From CAVZBW01 sp963773635 (GTDB lineage: Bacteria; Actinomycetota; Acidimicrobiia; Acidimicrobiales; RAAP-2), in assembly GCA_963773635.1 (NCBI GenBank), contig CAVZBW010000001.1:62001-126000 (forward strand): DNA of 64,000 nt, given 5' to 3'. Position numbers and translations under genes: made by a program. Positions 27,373 through 36,454 of this stretch are shown here, piece by piece. Numbering within the stretch: the first letter of the stretch is position 1; each line of letters opens with the position of its first letter. The notes under the pieces were generated by a model. It saw only the letters and a program-made list of their open reading frames with translations. It was not told the DNA's origin and made no database searches.

Positions 27373-29292
27373 TCACCCCAGGTGTACGGCCTTTACGAGG
27401 TAGTAGGTGGCGGGGATCACGAAGATCAGGCTGTCCAGCCGGTCGAGCAGCCCGCCGTGGCCGGGCAACAAGCGGCCCATGTCCTTCAGGTCGAGCCCGC
27501 GCTTGATCAGCGACTCGCACAGGTCGCCGAGCGGCGCCACCACGGCGACCACGATCCCCAGCGCGAGAGCCTTGCCCACCGTCCACGGCGAGATCGCGTG
27601 CACCACGACGATGGCGACGACGATCGCGGCCGCGGCCCCACCGAAGAGCCCCTCCCACGTCTTGTTGGGGCTGATGCTGGGTGCCAGAGGGCGACGCCCG
27701 ATCCACGAGCCGACCGCCAGGGCGCCGACGTCGTAGGCCACCGCCGTGATGATCGCCCCGAGGAGGAAGGCGATGCCATGACGGTCCGGGAACAGGCTGG
27801 GATTCAGCAGCAGCGCCGCGTAGGAGCCGAAGACGCCAATCCAGCAAAAGACGAGCAGGGTGCCGGCGGTCCCTCTCACGGGCTCGGCATGTTCGACCCC
27901 CGCCAGGTACCAGACGAGGGTGAAGGCCACCAGCATGACGATGGCCAGCGGGATTGCCTGCGTCCCCTTGTTGTAGGTACCCACCATGATGCCCACGACG
28001 GCCACCAGGCCGAGCAGCGTCGCGGGCCGGTAGTTGGCCCGGCGGAGCGCGGCGAACCCCTCGGCGGCGGCCACCACGACGACGAGGGTCAGCCACAGCA
28101 GGGAGGCGACGTTGCCCAGCTTGAAGGCGATGAGGGTGATCGCCCCGATCGCCACGCCCGTGGCGATCGCGACCGGCAGGTTCCGGTCGGCATGGATCTC
28201 CCGGTGCGGCCCCTGCGGGTGGGGCTGGCTCCGGACGGGGCCCGGCGAGCCGTCCCGGCGATCGGCACCGGCTCTGGGCGGCGGGGTCTGCGCAGCCGGA
28301 GCGACCGGCGGAGGTGCCTCCACGGCGGTCCCCGCGGCGCCTTGCGGGCGCCTCCCGATCCGCCGACGCTCGCCGTGCTCCCGGCCCGAGGGGCCGGGAG
28401 CGCCGCCCCCGGCCAAGATCTCGTCGGCGTCCACGATGCCGGCGGAGCCGGTCGGGACGGGTTGCCCGCCCTGCGGTGCCACCTCGTAGTCGTAGATCGA
28501 CTCGCCCCTCGGTGACCGCTCGACGCCCGGGCCGGCGTAGGACTCCTGCGCGTAGGTCTCCTCTGCGTACGGGCCCTGCTCGTACGGGGCCCCACCCCGG
28601 TGGTCGCCGTAAGGGTCGCCGCCCACCTGCTCATAGGGCGCTCCCCGGTCCTCCAGGGGCTCTCGGCCCACCGCGGGGAGGGTATCGGTCGGCTCGTCCA
28701 GGTCCATCGGATGGATCGGGGTACCGAGATCGCCGGGGGGCCCTGCGGCGTCCCGGGGACCTTGGGCTCCTCGACCCGGCGCCCCGGGAACATAGGTCTG
28801 CCCCCCCGGCTGTCCCCCGCCGGAAGAGGCGGGGATGTCGAACCTCCAGGGCTGCTCGAGGGTGTGGGTGTCGTCGAGCATGCCGGGGGGCGTTTCCTCG
28901 GCGAGCATCGACGGCGAGAAGGAACCCTCGTTCGATTCCCAGTCGAGCTGCTCCTCCCTCCAGCTCGGGGGCGGCACCGACGACCATGGATCGTCCGCGC
29001 CGGTCTCGGGGCCCTGGTCGTGCCGGAGCACGGCCGGCACCTCCCCCGTCGGCGCGTCGGTCCAGTGGGGTAGCTCCGGGTCGGACTCCCAAGGGTCGTC
29101 CGGGCGCGGCCACGGGAGCTCGTCGTCGTAGTTCTGGCCCGGGGTGCCCGCCCGGCTCGCCGCCGCCCGCGGGTCGTTTCGCGGCGGTCCGGCGGCCTCC
29201 TCGGCACCCTCCTGGGCGTCGTCGGACTGTCCGGCGGCCCGCTGGGCCGCAGGCTCCGCACCGATGATGCGGACCCTCCCCGAGCGCGTCAT
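27373..29292 (-). CDS. cdsA: phosphatidate cytidylyltransferase with ~370-residue N-terminal extension
   Basis: Makes CDP-diacylglycerol for phospholipid synthesis at the membrane. The C-terminal ~270 residues have about eight hydrophobic spans and the family signature (SLIKRGLDLKDMG ... GHGGLLDRLDS). Ahead of them lie about 370 acidic, Pro/Gly/Tyr-rich residues with no recognised domain, far longer than usual; a disordered cytoplasmic extension is inferred. ATG 29292 has AGGGA 6 bases upstream and is preferred to GTG 29346, which lies inside the repeat array after frr. It sits between frr and dxr, the usual order. Confidence 0.93.
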   Translation of the reverse strand: MTRSGRVRIIGAEPAAQRAAGQSDDAQEGAEEAAGPPRNDPRAAASRAGTPGQNYDDELPWPRPDDPWESDPELPHWTDAPTGEVPAVLRHDQGPETGADDPWSSVPPPSWREEQLDWESNEGSFSPSMLAEETPPGMLDDTHTLEQPWRFDIPASSGGGQPGGQTYVPGAPGRGAQGPRDAAGPPGDLGTPIHPMDLDEPTDTLPAVGREPLEDRGAPYEQVGGDPYGDHRGGAPYEQGPYAEETYAQESYAGPGVERSPRGESIYDYEVAPQGGQPVPTGSAGIVDADEILAGGGAPGPSGREHGERRRIGRRPQGAAGTAVEAPPPVAPAAQTPPPRAGADRRDGSPGPVRSQPHPQGPHREIHADRNLPVAIATGVAIGAITLIAFKLGNVASLLWLTLVVVVAAAEGFAALRRANYRPATLLGLVAVVGIMVGTYNKGTQAIPLAIVMLVAFTLVWYLAGVEHAEPVRGTAGTLLVFCWIGVFGSYAALLLNPSLFPDRHGIAFLLGAIITAVAYDVGALAVGSWIGRRPLAPSISPNKTWEGLFGGAAAAIVVAIVVVHAISPWTVGKALALGIVVAVVAPLGDLCESLIKRGLDLKDMGRLLPGHGGLLDRLDSLIFVIPATYYLVKAVHLG

Positions 29293-29342
29293 ACCCGGTC
29301 CCTGGTTCCGGTTGTCCCTCGGTTCGTCCACCACAACTCCTG

Positions 29343-29450
29343 TCACACTTCGAGCGGCTCTCGCTCTGTCACAACTCGAGCGGTCCCTGCCCTCACACCT
29401 CGAGCAGCTCTTGCTCTCTCACACCTCGAGCAGCTCCTGCTCTTTGTGGG
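29343..29450 (-). repeat. four degenerate 24-26-bp tandem repeats at the 3' end of frr
   Basis: The last codons of frr plus the stop (unit GAGCTGCTCGAGGTGTGA on the minus strand) are followed by three diverging copies, each again ending in an in-register TGTGA. The array fills the frr-cdsA gap and contains the upstream alternative GTG of cdsA. Confidence 0.85.
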
Positions 29451-29988
29451 CCAGGAGCCGATCGATGGCCTCGACCTGTTCGTGCGTGCGCTTGTCGAGG
29501 TCCTTCTCCACGCGCTCCAGCTCGTCGCTGGACAGCGCACCCTCCTTTTCCAGTGCCTTGAGGTCGTCTCGGACCGAGCGCCGGAGGTTGCGGACGGCCA
29601 CGCGGCCCTCCTCGGCCTTGTGGCGGACCACCCGGACCAGCTCCTTTCGGCGCTCCTCGGTGAGCGGGGGAAACGTCAATCGAATGACCTGACCGTCGTT
29701 GGAGGGGGAGATACCCAGATCCGACGTCAGGATCGCCCGCTCGACCGCTCCCATCGAGCCCTTGTCGTAGGGCGAGATGACGAGGAGGCGTGCCTCGGGG
29801 ACGCTGAACCCCGCCAGCTCGCGCAGGGAGACATGGGAGCCGTAGTAGTCGACCACGAGGTTCTCGACCAGCGCGGGCGCGGCACGACCGGTCCGCACGG
29901 TGCCGAAATCATGGCGCACGTGCTCGACCGCCTTGGACATCCGCTCCTGGGCGTCCTCCATGGTCATGGTCACCAGGTCGTCGTCCAT
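29419..29988 (-). CDS. frr: ribosome recycling factor
   Basis: A 189-residue protein that releases ribosomes after termination together with EF-G. RTGRAAPALVENLVVDYYG, the proline/serine-rich turn and LTEERRKELVRVVRHKAEEGRVAVRNLRR are family-typical. ATG 29988 shares a base with the pyrH stop (TGATG), so the pair is coupled. The C-terminal codons belong to the first unit of a tandem repeat. Confidence 0.97.
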   Translation of the reverse strand: MDDDLVTMTMEDAQERMSKAVEHVRHDFGTVRTGRAAPALVENLVVDYYGSHVSLRELAGFSVPEARLLVISPYDKGSMGAVERAILTSDLGISPSNDGQVIRLTFPPLTEERRKELVRVVRHKAEEGRVAVRNLRRSVRDDLKALEKEGALSSDELERVEKDLDKRTHEQVEAIDRLLAHKEQELLEV

Positions 29989-30706
29989 CAGCGAACCAGC
30001 GTACCGATCTGCTCGCCTGCGAGCGCACGACGCACGTTTCCCGGTGCCATCAGGTCGAACACGACGATGGGCAAGCCGTTGTCCTTGCAGAACGTGATGG
30101 CGGTGAGGTCCATGAAGCGCAGGTCCCGGGCCACGACCTCCATGTACCCGATCTCGCGCAGGCGCTCGGCCCGGGGCTCGACCTTGGGGTCGGCGGTGTA
30201 CACCCCGTCGATCCCCGAGTGCGTGCCCTTGTAGATGAGCTCCGCCTCGATCTCGGCCGCCCGGAGGGCGGCCGAGGTGTCGGTGGTGAAGTACGGGTTG
30301 CCCATCCCTGCGGCGAAGATCACCACTCGGCCCTTCTCCAGGTGGCGTATCGCCCGCCGCCGGATGTACGGCTCGGCCACCTCGGCCATGTGCACCGCCG
30401 TGAGCACCCGCGTCGGCTGCCCGTGGTGCTCGAGCGCGTCCTGCAGCGCCAGCGCGTTGATGACCGTGCCGAGCATGCCCATGACGTCGGAGGTGGCCCG
30501 GTCCATCCCGGCCCCGGCGCCGGTCTCGCCGCGCCAGATGTTGCCCCCCCGACCATCACGGCGAGCTCCAGCTCGAGCTCGATCCGTGCCTTCGCGATCT
30601 CCGCCGCGAGCCGCTCGACGACGGCCGAGTCGATCGTCTCGTCGGAGGCCGTTGACGCCAGCGCCTCGCCCGACATCTTGAGGACGACCCTCTTTGCCTT
30701 GGCCAT
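29988..30706 (-). CDS. pyrH: uridylate kinase, frame broken by one missing G
   Basis: Amino-acid-kinase-fold UMP kinase, 239 residues after repair. The start VVLKMSGEAL and the run to ELELAVMVGG are in one frame; GNIWRGETGAGAGMDRATSD to the end GEQIGTLVR are in another. The break lies exactly in a run of seven Gs (seven Cs at 30544-30550 on the plus strand); eight Gs restore VMVGGGNIWRG, the conserved family sequence. A homopolymer-length error is the obvious explanation, since UMP kinase is normally essential. Position between tsf and frr is canonical. Confidence 0.95.
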
Positions 30707-30751
30707 CGACGACGTGCCTTCTTTCGATCGCGCCCGGACGGTCTACGACGG

Positions 30752-31546
30752 TCAGCCGCCGACGACCACCTGGGCGAAGGCCACCACCTCGGCCGATCCG
30801 AGCAGGTCGACCACCTTTTGCTTCTCGTCGCGGACGTAGGACTGCTCGAGCAGGCATCGGTCCTTGAACCAGCCGTTCATCCGGCCTTCGACGATCTTGG
30901 CCAGGGCCGCCTCCGGCTTGCCCTCGTTCTTGCTGATCTCCTCGATGGTCGCCCGCTCCCGGTCGACCTCCTCCTGGGGCACGTCCTCCCGACGCAGGTA
31001 CAGCGGCCTCGCCGAGGCGATGTGCAACGCCAGCTCGTGCGCCAGTTCGGAAGTACCACCCCGGAGGACCACGGCGACCCCGTTGACTCCCCGTCCGGCC
31101 TGCTGGTGGAGGTAGGTGTCCACGATCTCGCCCTCGCCGGCCTCGAGACGCACCACGCGACCGACCGAGATGTTCTCCTTGAGAGTGGTCCGAAGCCGAT
31201 CGATCTCGTCGGCGAGGCCGTCCAGCGCCTCCTCGCCCTTGGAGGCCACCGACGCCGCCATCTCCTCGACCAGGCCCACGAACTCCTGCGACTTCGCCAC
31301 GAAATCGGTCTCGCACCGCAGCTCGACGATCGCGGCACGGTCGTCGAGCCGGGCAACTGCGACGGCGCCCTGCGACGCCTCGCGACCGGCACGCTTGGCC
31401 GCCCCGGCGAGGCCCTGGACCCGCAGCCATTGGCCAGCTGCCTCGAGGTCTCCGTCGTTCTCGTCGAGCGCCCTCTTGGCGTCCAGCATGCCGACACCGG
31501 TCGCCCGCCGAAGCTGTTGAACGTCTCGGGCGCTGAACGCGGCCAT
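30752..31546 (-). CDS. tsf: elongation factor Ts
   Basis: Guanine-nucleotide exchange factor for EF-Tu, 264 residues. The N-terminal UBA-like domain has RRATGVGMLDAKRAL; the core has ELRCETDFVAKSQEF. ATG 31546 overlaps the rpsB stop (TGATG), preferred over the GTG one codon upstream. Confidence 0.97.
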   Translation of the reverse strand: MAAFSARDVQQLRRATGVGMLDAKRALDENDGDLEAAGQWLRVQGLAGAAKRAGREASQGAVAVARLDDRAAIVELRCETDFVAKSQEFVGLVEEMAASVASKGEEALDGLADEIDRLRTTLKENISVGRVVRLEAGEGEIVDTYLHQQAGRGVNGVAVVLRGGTSELAHELALHIASARPLYLRREDVPQEEVDRERATIEEISKNEGKPEAALAKIVEGRMNGWFKDRCLLEQSYVRDEKQKVVDLLGSAEVVAFAQVVVGG

Positions 31547-32592
31547 CACTGGTCCCCCGTCGTCTCGGTTGCAACAGGCCTGCTAGAAGTCTCCCCGATC
31601 GCGTCCGGGGTCGTGGTCGCGTCCGGGGTCGGGGTCGCGTCCGGGGTCGGGGTCGCGTCCGGGGTCGTGGTCGCGTCCGGGGTCGGGGTCGGGGTCGCGT
31701 CCGGGGTCGTGGTCGCGTCCGGGGTCGGGGTCGCGTCCGGGGTCGGGGTCGGGGTCGGGGCGGACGCCGACTCGGCCCCCGCGGCGGGCTCGGCCTCCGG
31801 GCCGGGTCCCGGACGGCTCGGAGCCGCAGGCCGGCGCGGCGCGCCCGCTCGACCGTTGGCACGCCCGTTGGACTCGGCCTGCGACGCCGGCTCGGCCGGC
31901 CGGTGGGCGGAGATGTAGCGGCCCTCGACCACTGCGTCGGCGAGCACCCGGCACATGAGCATCCCCGAGCGGATCGCATCGTCGTTGCCGGGGATCACGT
32001 AGTCGATGACGTCGGGGTCGCAGTTGGTGTCGACGACCGCGACGACGGGCAGGCCCAGCTTGTTGGCCTCCGTCACCGCGATGTGCTCCTTCTTCGTGTC
32101 GATCACGAAGATCGCGTCGGGCAAGCGATCGAGCCGGCTGATGCCGCCGAGGTTCCGACGGAGCTTCTCGAACTCCCGCACGTGGCGCAGCGCCTCCCTC
32201 TTGGGCATGCCCTCAAAGTCCCCGGCCTCCTGCATGGCATCGAGCTCTCGCATTCTCTGGACCCGAGAAGAGACCGTGGTGAAGTTGGTGAGGAAGCCAC
32301 CCAGCCAGCGCTGGTTGACATACGGCATCCCACACGCCGCCGCGTAGGTGGCGATCGGGCCCTGGGTCTGCTTCTTGGTCCCGACGAACAGGATCGTGCC
32401 GCCGGAGGCGGTCAGGTCGCGCACGTAGGAGTAGGCGGACTCGACACCCTCGAGCGTGCGGCGGAGGTCGATAAGGTAGATCCCGTTGCGTTCGCCGAGA
32501 ATGAAGCGACGCATCTTGGGGTTCCAGCGACGAGTCTGATGCCCGAAGTGCACTCCTGCCTCGAGCAGCTGCCGCATGGTGACGACGGCCAT
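31546..32592 (-). CDS. rpsB: 30S ribosomal protein S2 with repetitive C-terminal tail
   Basis: Residues 1-230 are a normal S2 (MRQLLEAGVHFGHQTRRWNPKM, GTKKQTQGPI, VIDTKKEHIAVTEANKLGLP). About 118 extra residues follow: an Ala/Pro/Gly/Arg-rich linker, then eight copies of a T-P/T-T-P-D-A repeat (about 284-333). Actinobacterial S2 proteins often carry tails, but this one is a DNA-level minisatellite. AGGAGG lies 6 bases before ATG 32592. The 187 bases upstream hold a CCCCCGCGGGGG self-complementary stretch and no recognised leader. Confidence 0.96.
   Translation of the reverse strand: MAVVTMRQLLEAGVHFGHQTRRWNPKMRRFILGERNGIYLIDLRRTLEGVESAYSYVRDLTASGGTILFVGTKKQTQGPIATYAAACGMPYVNQRWLGGFLTNFTTVSSRVQRMRELDAMQEAGDFEGMPKREALRHVREFEKLRRNLGGISRLDRLPDAIFVIDTKKEHIAVTEANKLGLPVVAVVDTNCDPDVIDYVIPGNDDAIRSGMLMCRVLADAVVEGRYISAHRPAEPASQAESNGRANGRAGAPRRPAAPSRPGPGPEAEPAAGAESASAPTPTPTPDATPTPDATTTPDATPTPTPDATTTPDATPTPDATPTPDATTTPDAIGETSSRPVATETTGDQ
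31594..31763 (-). repeat. minisatellite in rpsB (about 18-bp units)
   Basis: Alternating near-identical units (GTCGCGTCCGGGGTCG core on the plus strand) separated by 6-base GGTCGG spacers, all multiples of three so the frame is kept. Eight copies of the core are visible. Encodes the (T/P)TPDA tail of S2. Confidence 0.95.
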
Positions 32593-32745
32593 CGGTATCC
32601 TCCTGATCGGTTGGTCCTCCCCGTGCGCTGCACCCCCGCGGGGGCGACCGAAGAACGCGCTCGGGTGCGTGGTTGGTCTCTCGGGTCAAGCCCGGCGTCC
32701 GGAAGGAGCCCTCCCGTCGGCCAAGGCGCCACCCATGGTAGCGGA

Positions 32746-32775
32746 AGGCCCACTCGCTCGAAGTCGAGCGGGCCT
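32746..32775 (-). terminator. terminator-like hairpin after the oxygenase-like gene
   Basis: Starting 5 bases past the stop at 32780, AGGCCCGCTCGA pairs imperfectly with TCGAGCGAGTGGGCCT (short bulge). No long T-tract. It separates this gene from the rpsB operon. Confidence 0.45.
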
Positions 32776-32779
32776 GGGG

Positions 32780-33505
32780 TCAGGCGCGATGCGCCCGCAT
32801 CCACTCCTCGAGGTGGGGCGTGCTCTCCAGGCTCGTGATCAGCGCGTAGCGCGTGGCGGGGCCGTGGTGATAGCCCCCGTGGAAGAGGCGCTCGGAGTCG
32901 ACGACCGCCTGGGCGTACCTCGGGAGCGGGACTCGGGCCTCGCCCTGGCGGTCAAACTCGCCGGAGCGCACGACCAGGGCACTTTGGGGATCGTCGGTGA
33001 GCTCCAGCCACAACCGCACCACCCAGCCGTTGCTCTCGGGATTGAGCCGGTTGTTGTCGTCGAGATGGAGGCCCCAGTGGCACTCCCTCAGGGAGTTGGG
33101 CTCCTGGCGAATCAGCTGCACGCGCCCAAAGCGGTTCTCGATGGCCTCGACGTATCGGCGCAGGGTCGGCGCCTTCTCGGCGTTGGAGGTCCAGATGCCG
33201 TCGAGGTCGGGCTTGCCGTCGTCCCAAAAGCCCCGCAGCACGTTTTCCCCGGTGGCCGAGGTGAGAGGGGCAAAGAACGTGCTCGGGTCGCTGGGATACG
33301 TCACGTACTCCAGGCTCAACCATTCCTCTGGTGGGATCTCGGGTCCGTCGTAGGCAGCGAGGCGAAAGTAGCCGCCGGCCTCTTCGAGGGCGGGCATCCG
33401 GTAGTGGGGGGTCGACGCCTGCACGGTGAAGGGCTTGCGGATCCCCACCGTCGCGTAGAGGCGCTTGGACAGCTCGTTCTTCAGGACGGGATCGAGGACT
33501 TTCAT
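32780..33505 (-). CDS. putative Fe(II)/2-oxoglutarate oxygenase-like (AspH-like) protein
   Basis: A 241-residue protein I cannot place firmly. The second half reads like the aspartyl/asparaginyl hydroxylase-type double-stranded beta-helix: PNSLRECHWGLHLDD (candidate metal ligands His147 and Asp149), VVRLWLELT, then a distal histidine cluster FHGGYHHG (His209/213/214) and PATRYALITS (Arg219, a candidate 2-oxoglutarate ligand). This is pattern matching only. ATG 33505 has no ribosome site but a TAAGAT box ends 8 bases upstream, so it seems to be a separate leaderless unit between xerC and the rpsB operon. Confidence 0.6.
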   Translation of the reverse strand: MKVLDPVLKNELSKRLYATVGIRKPFTVQASTPHYRMPALEEAGGYFRLAAYDGPEIPPEEWLSLEYVTYPSDPSTFFAPLTSATGENVLRGFWDDGKPDLDGIWTSNAEKAPTLRRYVEAIENRFGRVQLIRQEPNSLRECHWGLHLDDNNRLNPESNGWVVRLWLELTDDPQSALVVRSGEFDRQGEARVPLPRYAQAVVDSERLFHGGYHHGPATRYALITSLESTPHLEEWMRAHRA

Positions 33506-33513
33506 TGCCGCCG

Positions 33514-33519
33514 ATCTTA
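33514..33519 (-). promoter_or_regulatory. -10 box of the oxygenase-like gene (leaderless)
   Basis: TAAGAT ends 8 bases before ATG 33505 and lies just past the xerC stop. Confidence 0.4.
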
Positions 33520-33522
33520 CGT

Positions 33523-34489
33523 TTACGCCCGCGGGTGGGTCTGCTCGTAGACGCTCCGCAGCCGCTCCTTGCTGACGTGGGTGTACACCTGGGTGGTCTG
33601 CAGGTTGGAATGCCCGAGCAGCTCCTGGACCACACGGAGGTCGGCGCCTCCATCGAGAAGATGGGTGGCGTAGCTGTGCCGGAGGGCATGAGGGTGTGTC
33701 GGCACCGGGGAACGCCGGTCGACGATGCGCCGCACGTCCCTCGGTCCCAAGCGGTGGCCCCGAGCATTGAGGAACACGGCCTCGAGGGGCGACCCCTCGG
33801 ACCGCAGGACCGGCCGACCCCTTTCGATCCACGAACCGAGGACCCCGGCACACCGATCGTGCACCGGAAGCCGCCGCTCCTTGGATCCCTTGCCCCGGAC
33901 GAGCACGCTCCGGCCGTCGAGGTCGACGTCTCCCTCGTCGAGGCCGCAGAGCTCTGAAACCCGCAGGCCGGCGGCGTACAGCAGTTCCAGCACCGCTTCG
34001 TCCCTTGCCTCGAGAGCCCGCCGGCGGAGTGAGCCGGGCTCGGAATTCCCCCGGGTGGGACCGGAATCCCCGGCGGCCCCGCGCGTCGCCGGCGGCGCGC
34101 CGATCCCCGCCGGGGCCCGAGCCTTCGATCAGCACCTCAAGATCTCGGTGGCTCAGCACCTGGGGAAGCCGACCCCGGGCCGAGGGCGCGACCAGACGCT
34201 TGGCGGGATCCGCGTCGACAAGTCCCCGTCGGCAGCACCAGGAGAAATAGGACCGCAGGGCCGCGGCCTTGCGGGCCAGGGTGGACCGCGCATAGCGGCG
34301 GGTCCCCAGGTAAGCGAGGTACCGTCGCAGCTGGACGCGGGAGACGGCCGCGGGGCCGCCGGCTCCCGACCGGTCGGCCCACTCGACGAAGGCCTCCAGG
34401 TCGCCCCGATAGGCGCGCACCGTGGTCTCGGGATGCCCACCGAGCCACCGCACAAACTCCTCGACCGCCCAGGGGTCTGCCGACGCCAT
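33523..34489 (-). CDS. xerC: tyrosine recombinase XerC, frame broken by one extra base
   Basis: Chromosome-dimer resolution recombinase, about 321 residues after repair. The N-terminal SAM-like DNA-binding domain (VEEFVRWLGGHPETTVRAY to LPQVLSHRDLEVLIEG) is in one frame. The catalytic domain is in another: Arg in GLRVSELCG, Lys in RGKGSKERRLP, HPHALRHSYATHLL, LLGHSNLQTTQ and the nucleophile Tyr in QVYTHVS. The frames meet in a G-rich linker at about 34040-34125, where one inserted base would join them; the linker is Gly/Arg-rich and longer than in E. coli XerC. ATG 34489 follows a TATGGT box by 5 bases. Confidence 0.85.
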
Positions 34490-34494
34490 GCCCG

Positions 34495-34500
34495 ACCATA
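34495..34500 (-). promoter_or_regulatory. -10 box of xerC (leaderless)
   Basis: TATGGT ends 5 bases before ATG 34489 on the minus strand; no good -35. Confidence 0.35.
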
Positions 34501-34653
34501 CCCTCCCTCACCAGGTCGGATGCGCCTCCGTGGACGCAGCCTTCGCTAGATGCCTCGCGGTCCCTCACCTGGCGCCGCTCGGGGGTATCGTGACGAAGGT
34601 CCTGGCCACGGCCGACCCGTCGCCCATCAAGGGAGACTCGGCGACGGGCGCTC

Positions 34654-34665
34654 GGGACCAAGGTG
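34654..34665 (+). promoter_or_regulatory. 12-base motif shared with the mtrA leader (copy 1)
   Basis: GGGACCAAGGTG occurs here, 50 bases before the solute-binding protein start, and again at 36455-36466, 33 bases before the response regulator start. Function unknown; see findings. Confidence 0.35.
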
Positions 34666-34715
34666 TCAGGGGGGGCGCCGCGACGGAACGACGCGGCGGA
34701 TGAGAAGGAGGCGCG

Positions 34716-36396
34716 GTGGGACCGTCATCGAATCGTCCCGCCTTTGGGCGACGGGCCTTCCTCACCGGGGGTGCCGCCGCGGCCGCCGGGCTGGCGGTCG
34801 GGTCGGCGTCCTCGGCACTCGGAGGCGGTCCCGTGGGCGCCGTCACCAACGGCCCGGGCCGCAACGGGATCAGCACCGCCAAGCCCCGGTCCGGCGGCCA
34901 GCTGGTGTTTGGGACCGATGCCGAGGAGCAGGGCTTCCTGCCCACGTCCGCCCGCTTCGACGAGGTCGGCGTCATGTACGCGCGCACCGTGTTCGATCCG
35001 CTGGCGATCATCACCGCCAGTGGCGGCTATGCGCCGTACCTGGCGCAGTCGATCACGCCAAACAGCGAGTACACGTCGTGGACGGTGACCCTTCGACCCA
35101 ATCTCCGGTTCCACGACGGCACGTCGTGTGACGGGGCGGCCCTCCTGCAGAACTTCAAGGCTCACCAGAGCTCGGCACTCCTCGGGCCGGTCATCACGCC
35201 CATCCTGGAGAACTTCGCCCAGACCGGACCACTGAGCGTGCAGGCCAACTTCAAGTCGCCGTGGGTGGCCTTTCCGTACTACCTGGCGGGAGGCATCGGG
35301 GGCCAGATCGCGTACCCCGTGGCACCGGCCATGCTCGCCAACCCCAACGGCACCGACCATCCCATCGGGACCGGTCCGTTCGTCTACGACAGTTGGGTAC
35401 CCAACGAGCACTTCACGGCCACGCGCAACCACAACTACTGGCGGAGCGGGCTCCCGCACCTCGACTCGATCACCTACCGCCCGATCCCCGACGCCGAATC
35501 ACGCTCGGAGGCTCTGCAATCGGGAAGCGTCGACATCATCGTCAACGTCACCCCCCAGGTCACGGTCCAGTACCGGGGCAACCGGCAGTGGTCCTACACC
35601 GACGACAGCGGCGCCCTGGTCGGCGAGCCCGACGTCAACTGCCTGCTCATCAACACGGCCGCAGGGCCCCTCGCCAACCCGAAGCTCCGCCTGGCCTGTG
35701 CCAAGGCCCTCGACCGGACCGCCTACTCGAAGATCATCGACGCCGGCGTCGAGGCACCGATCAACGGACCGTTCGTGCCCGGGACCCCCTACTTCGCGAC
35801 CCTCGGGGTACCCGTCGTACGACCCGGGCGGGGCGACGCGGCTCGTCCATGAGATCTCGCAGCAGACCGGCAAGCCGGTGGCGTTCACCATCGGCTACGC
35901 CTCGACCCCCTCCACGCTGCGTGCGCTCCAATACATCCAGCAGAAGTACCAGCAGGCGGGCATGCAGGTGTCCCTCTCCCCGTTCCAGCAGAACGACCTC
36001 ATCGACAAAGCCCTCACGGGACAGTACGAGGCGCTCGTGTGGCGCCAGTTTGGAGCCGTCGAGCCTGACCTCAACTACATCTTTTGGAGCACCACCACCG
36101 TGGCTCCCGTGGGTGGCTTCGCCCTCAACATGACCCGCAACGACAACCCCAGCATCGAGGCGGCGCTCGTCGCCGGCCGGGAGGCGATCAACACGAACGC
36201 CCGGGCACAGGCCTACCAGCACGTGGCCAGGCTCTTTGCCCAGGACCTCCCCTACCTCTGGCAGGACCGCACCGTCTGGATGGTGGCGGCACAGCCCAAG
36301 GTCCAGAATTGGAACAACCCGACAACACCTTCGGGCCAAAAGGCCTATGGCATGATCACGGGAAGCATCTGGCCCACGCAGATCTGGCTCTCGTGA
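34716..36396 (+). CDS. Tat-exported ABC solute-binding protein (family 5), frame broken by one extra base
   Basis: About 559 residues after repair. A twin-arginine signal (GRRAFLTGGAAAAAGLAVG) precedes a family-5 (oligopeptide/nickel-type) binding fold: GGQLVFGTDAEEQG, TVTLRPNLRFHDG, GTGPFVYDSWVPNEHF and NHNYWRSGLPHLDSITYR are typical. The frame changes at about 35803-35808, where GGGG should read GGG to give GYPSYDPGGATRLVHEIS; the rest continues to WPTQIWLS. GTG 34716 has AGGAGG 5 bases upstream. No permease or ATPase gene is nearby, so it is an orphan here. Ligand unknown. Confidence 0.88.
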
Positions 36397-36454
36397 GCCG
36401 GTCCCCTGTGAACCCGTTGTGCGAGGTCTCGCCGCGGGGGCGTGGCGGCACGCC

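Noticed and set aside
30540..30555. Programmed ribosomal frameshift in pyrH
   Set aside because: Seven versus eight Gs restores the universal family sequence, no stimulatory structure is evident, and several other genes show similar single-base defects, so sequence error is more likely.
31594..31763. CRISPR-like regular repeats
   Set aside because: Units are contiguous, in frame and encode the S2 tail; there are no unique spacers and no cas genes.
32593..32779. Autoregulatory S2 leader or tRNA gene in the gap before rpsB
   Set aside because: No cloverleaf and no recognised leader consensus; only a short self-complementary CCCCCGCGGGGG and a terminator-like stem of the upstream gene.
34490..34715. 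Riboswitch upstream of the solute-binding gene
   Set aside because: No known riboswitch core could be matched; only a 12-base repeat shared with the mtrA leader was found.
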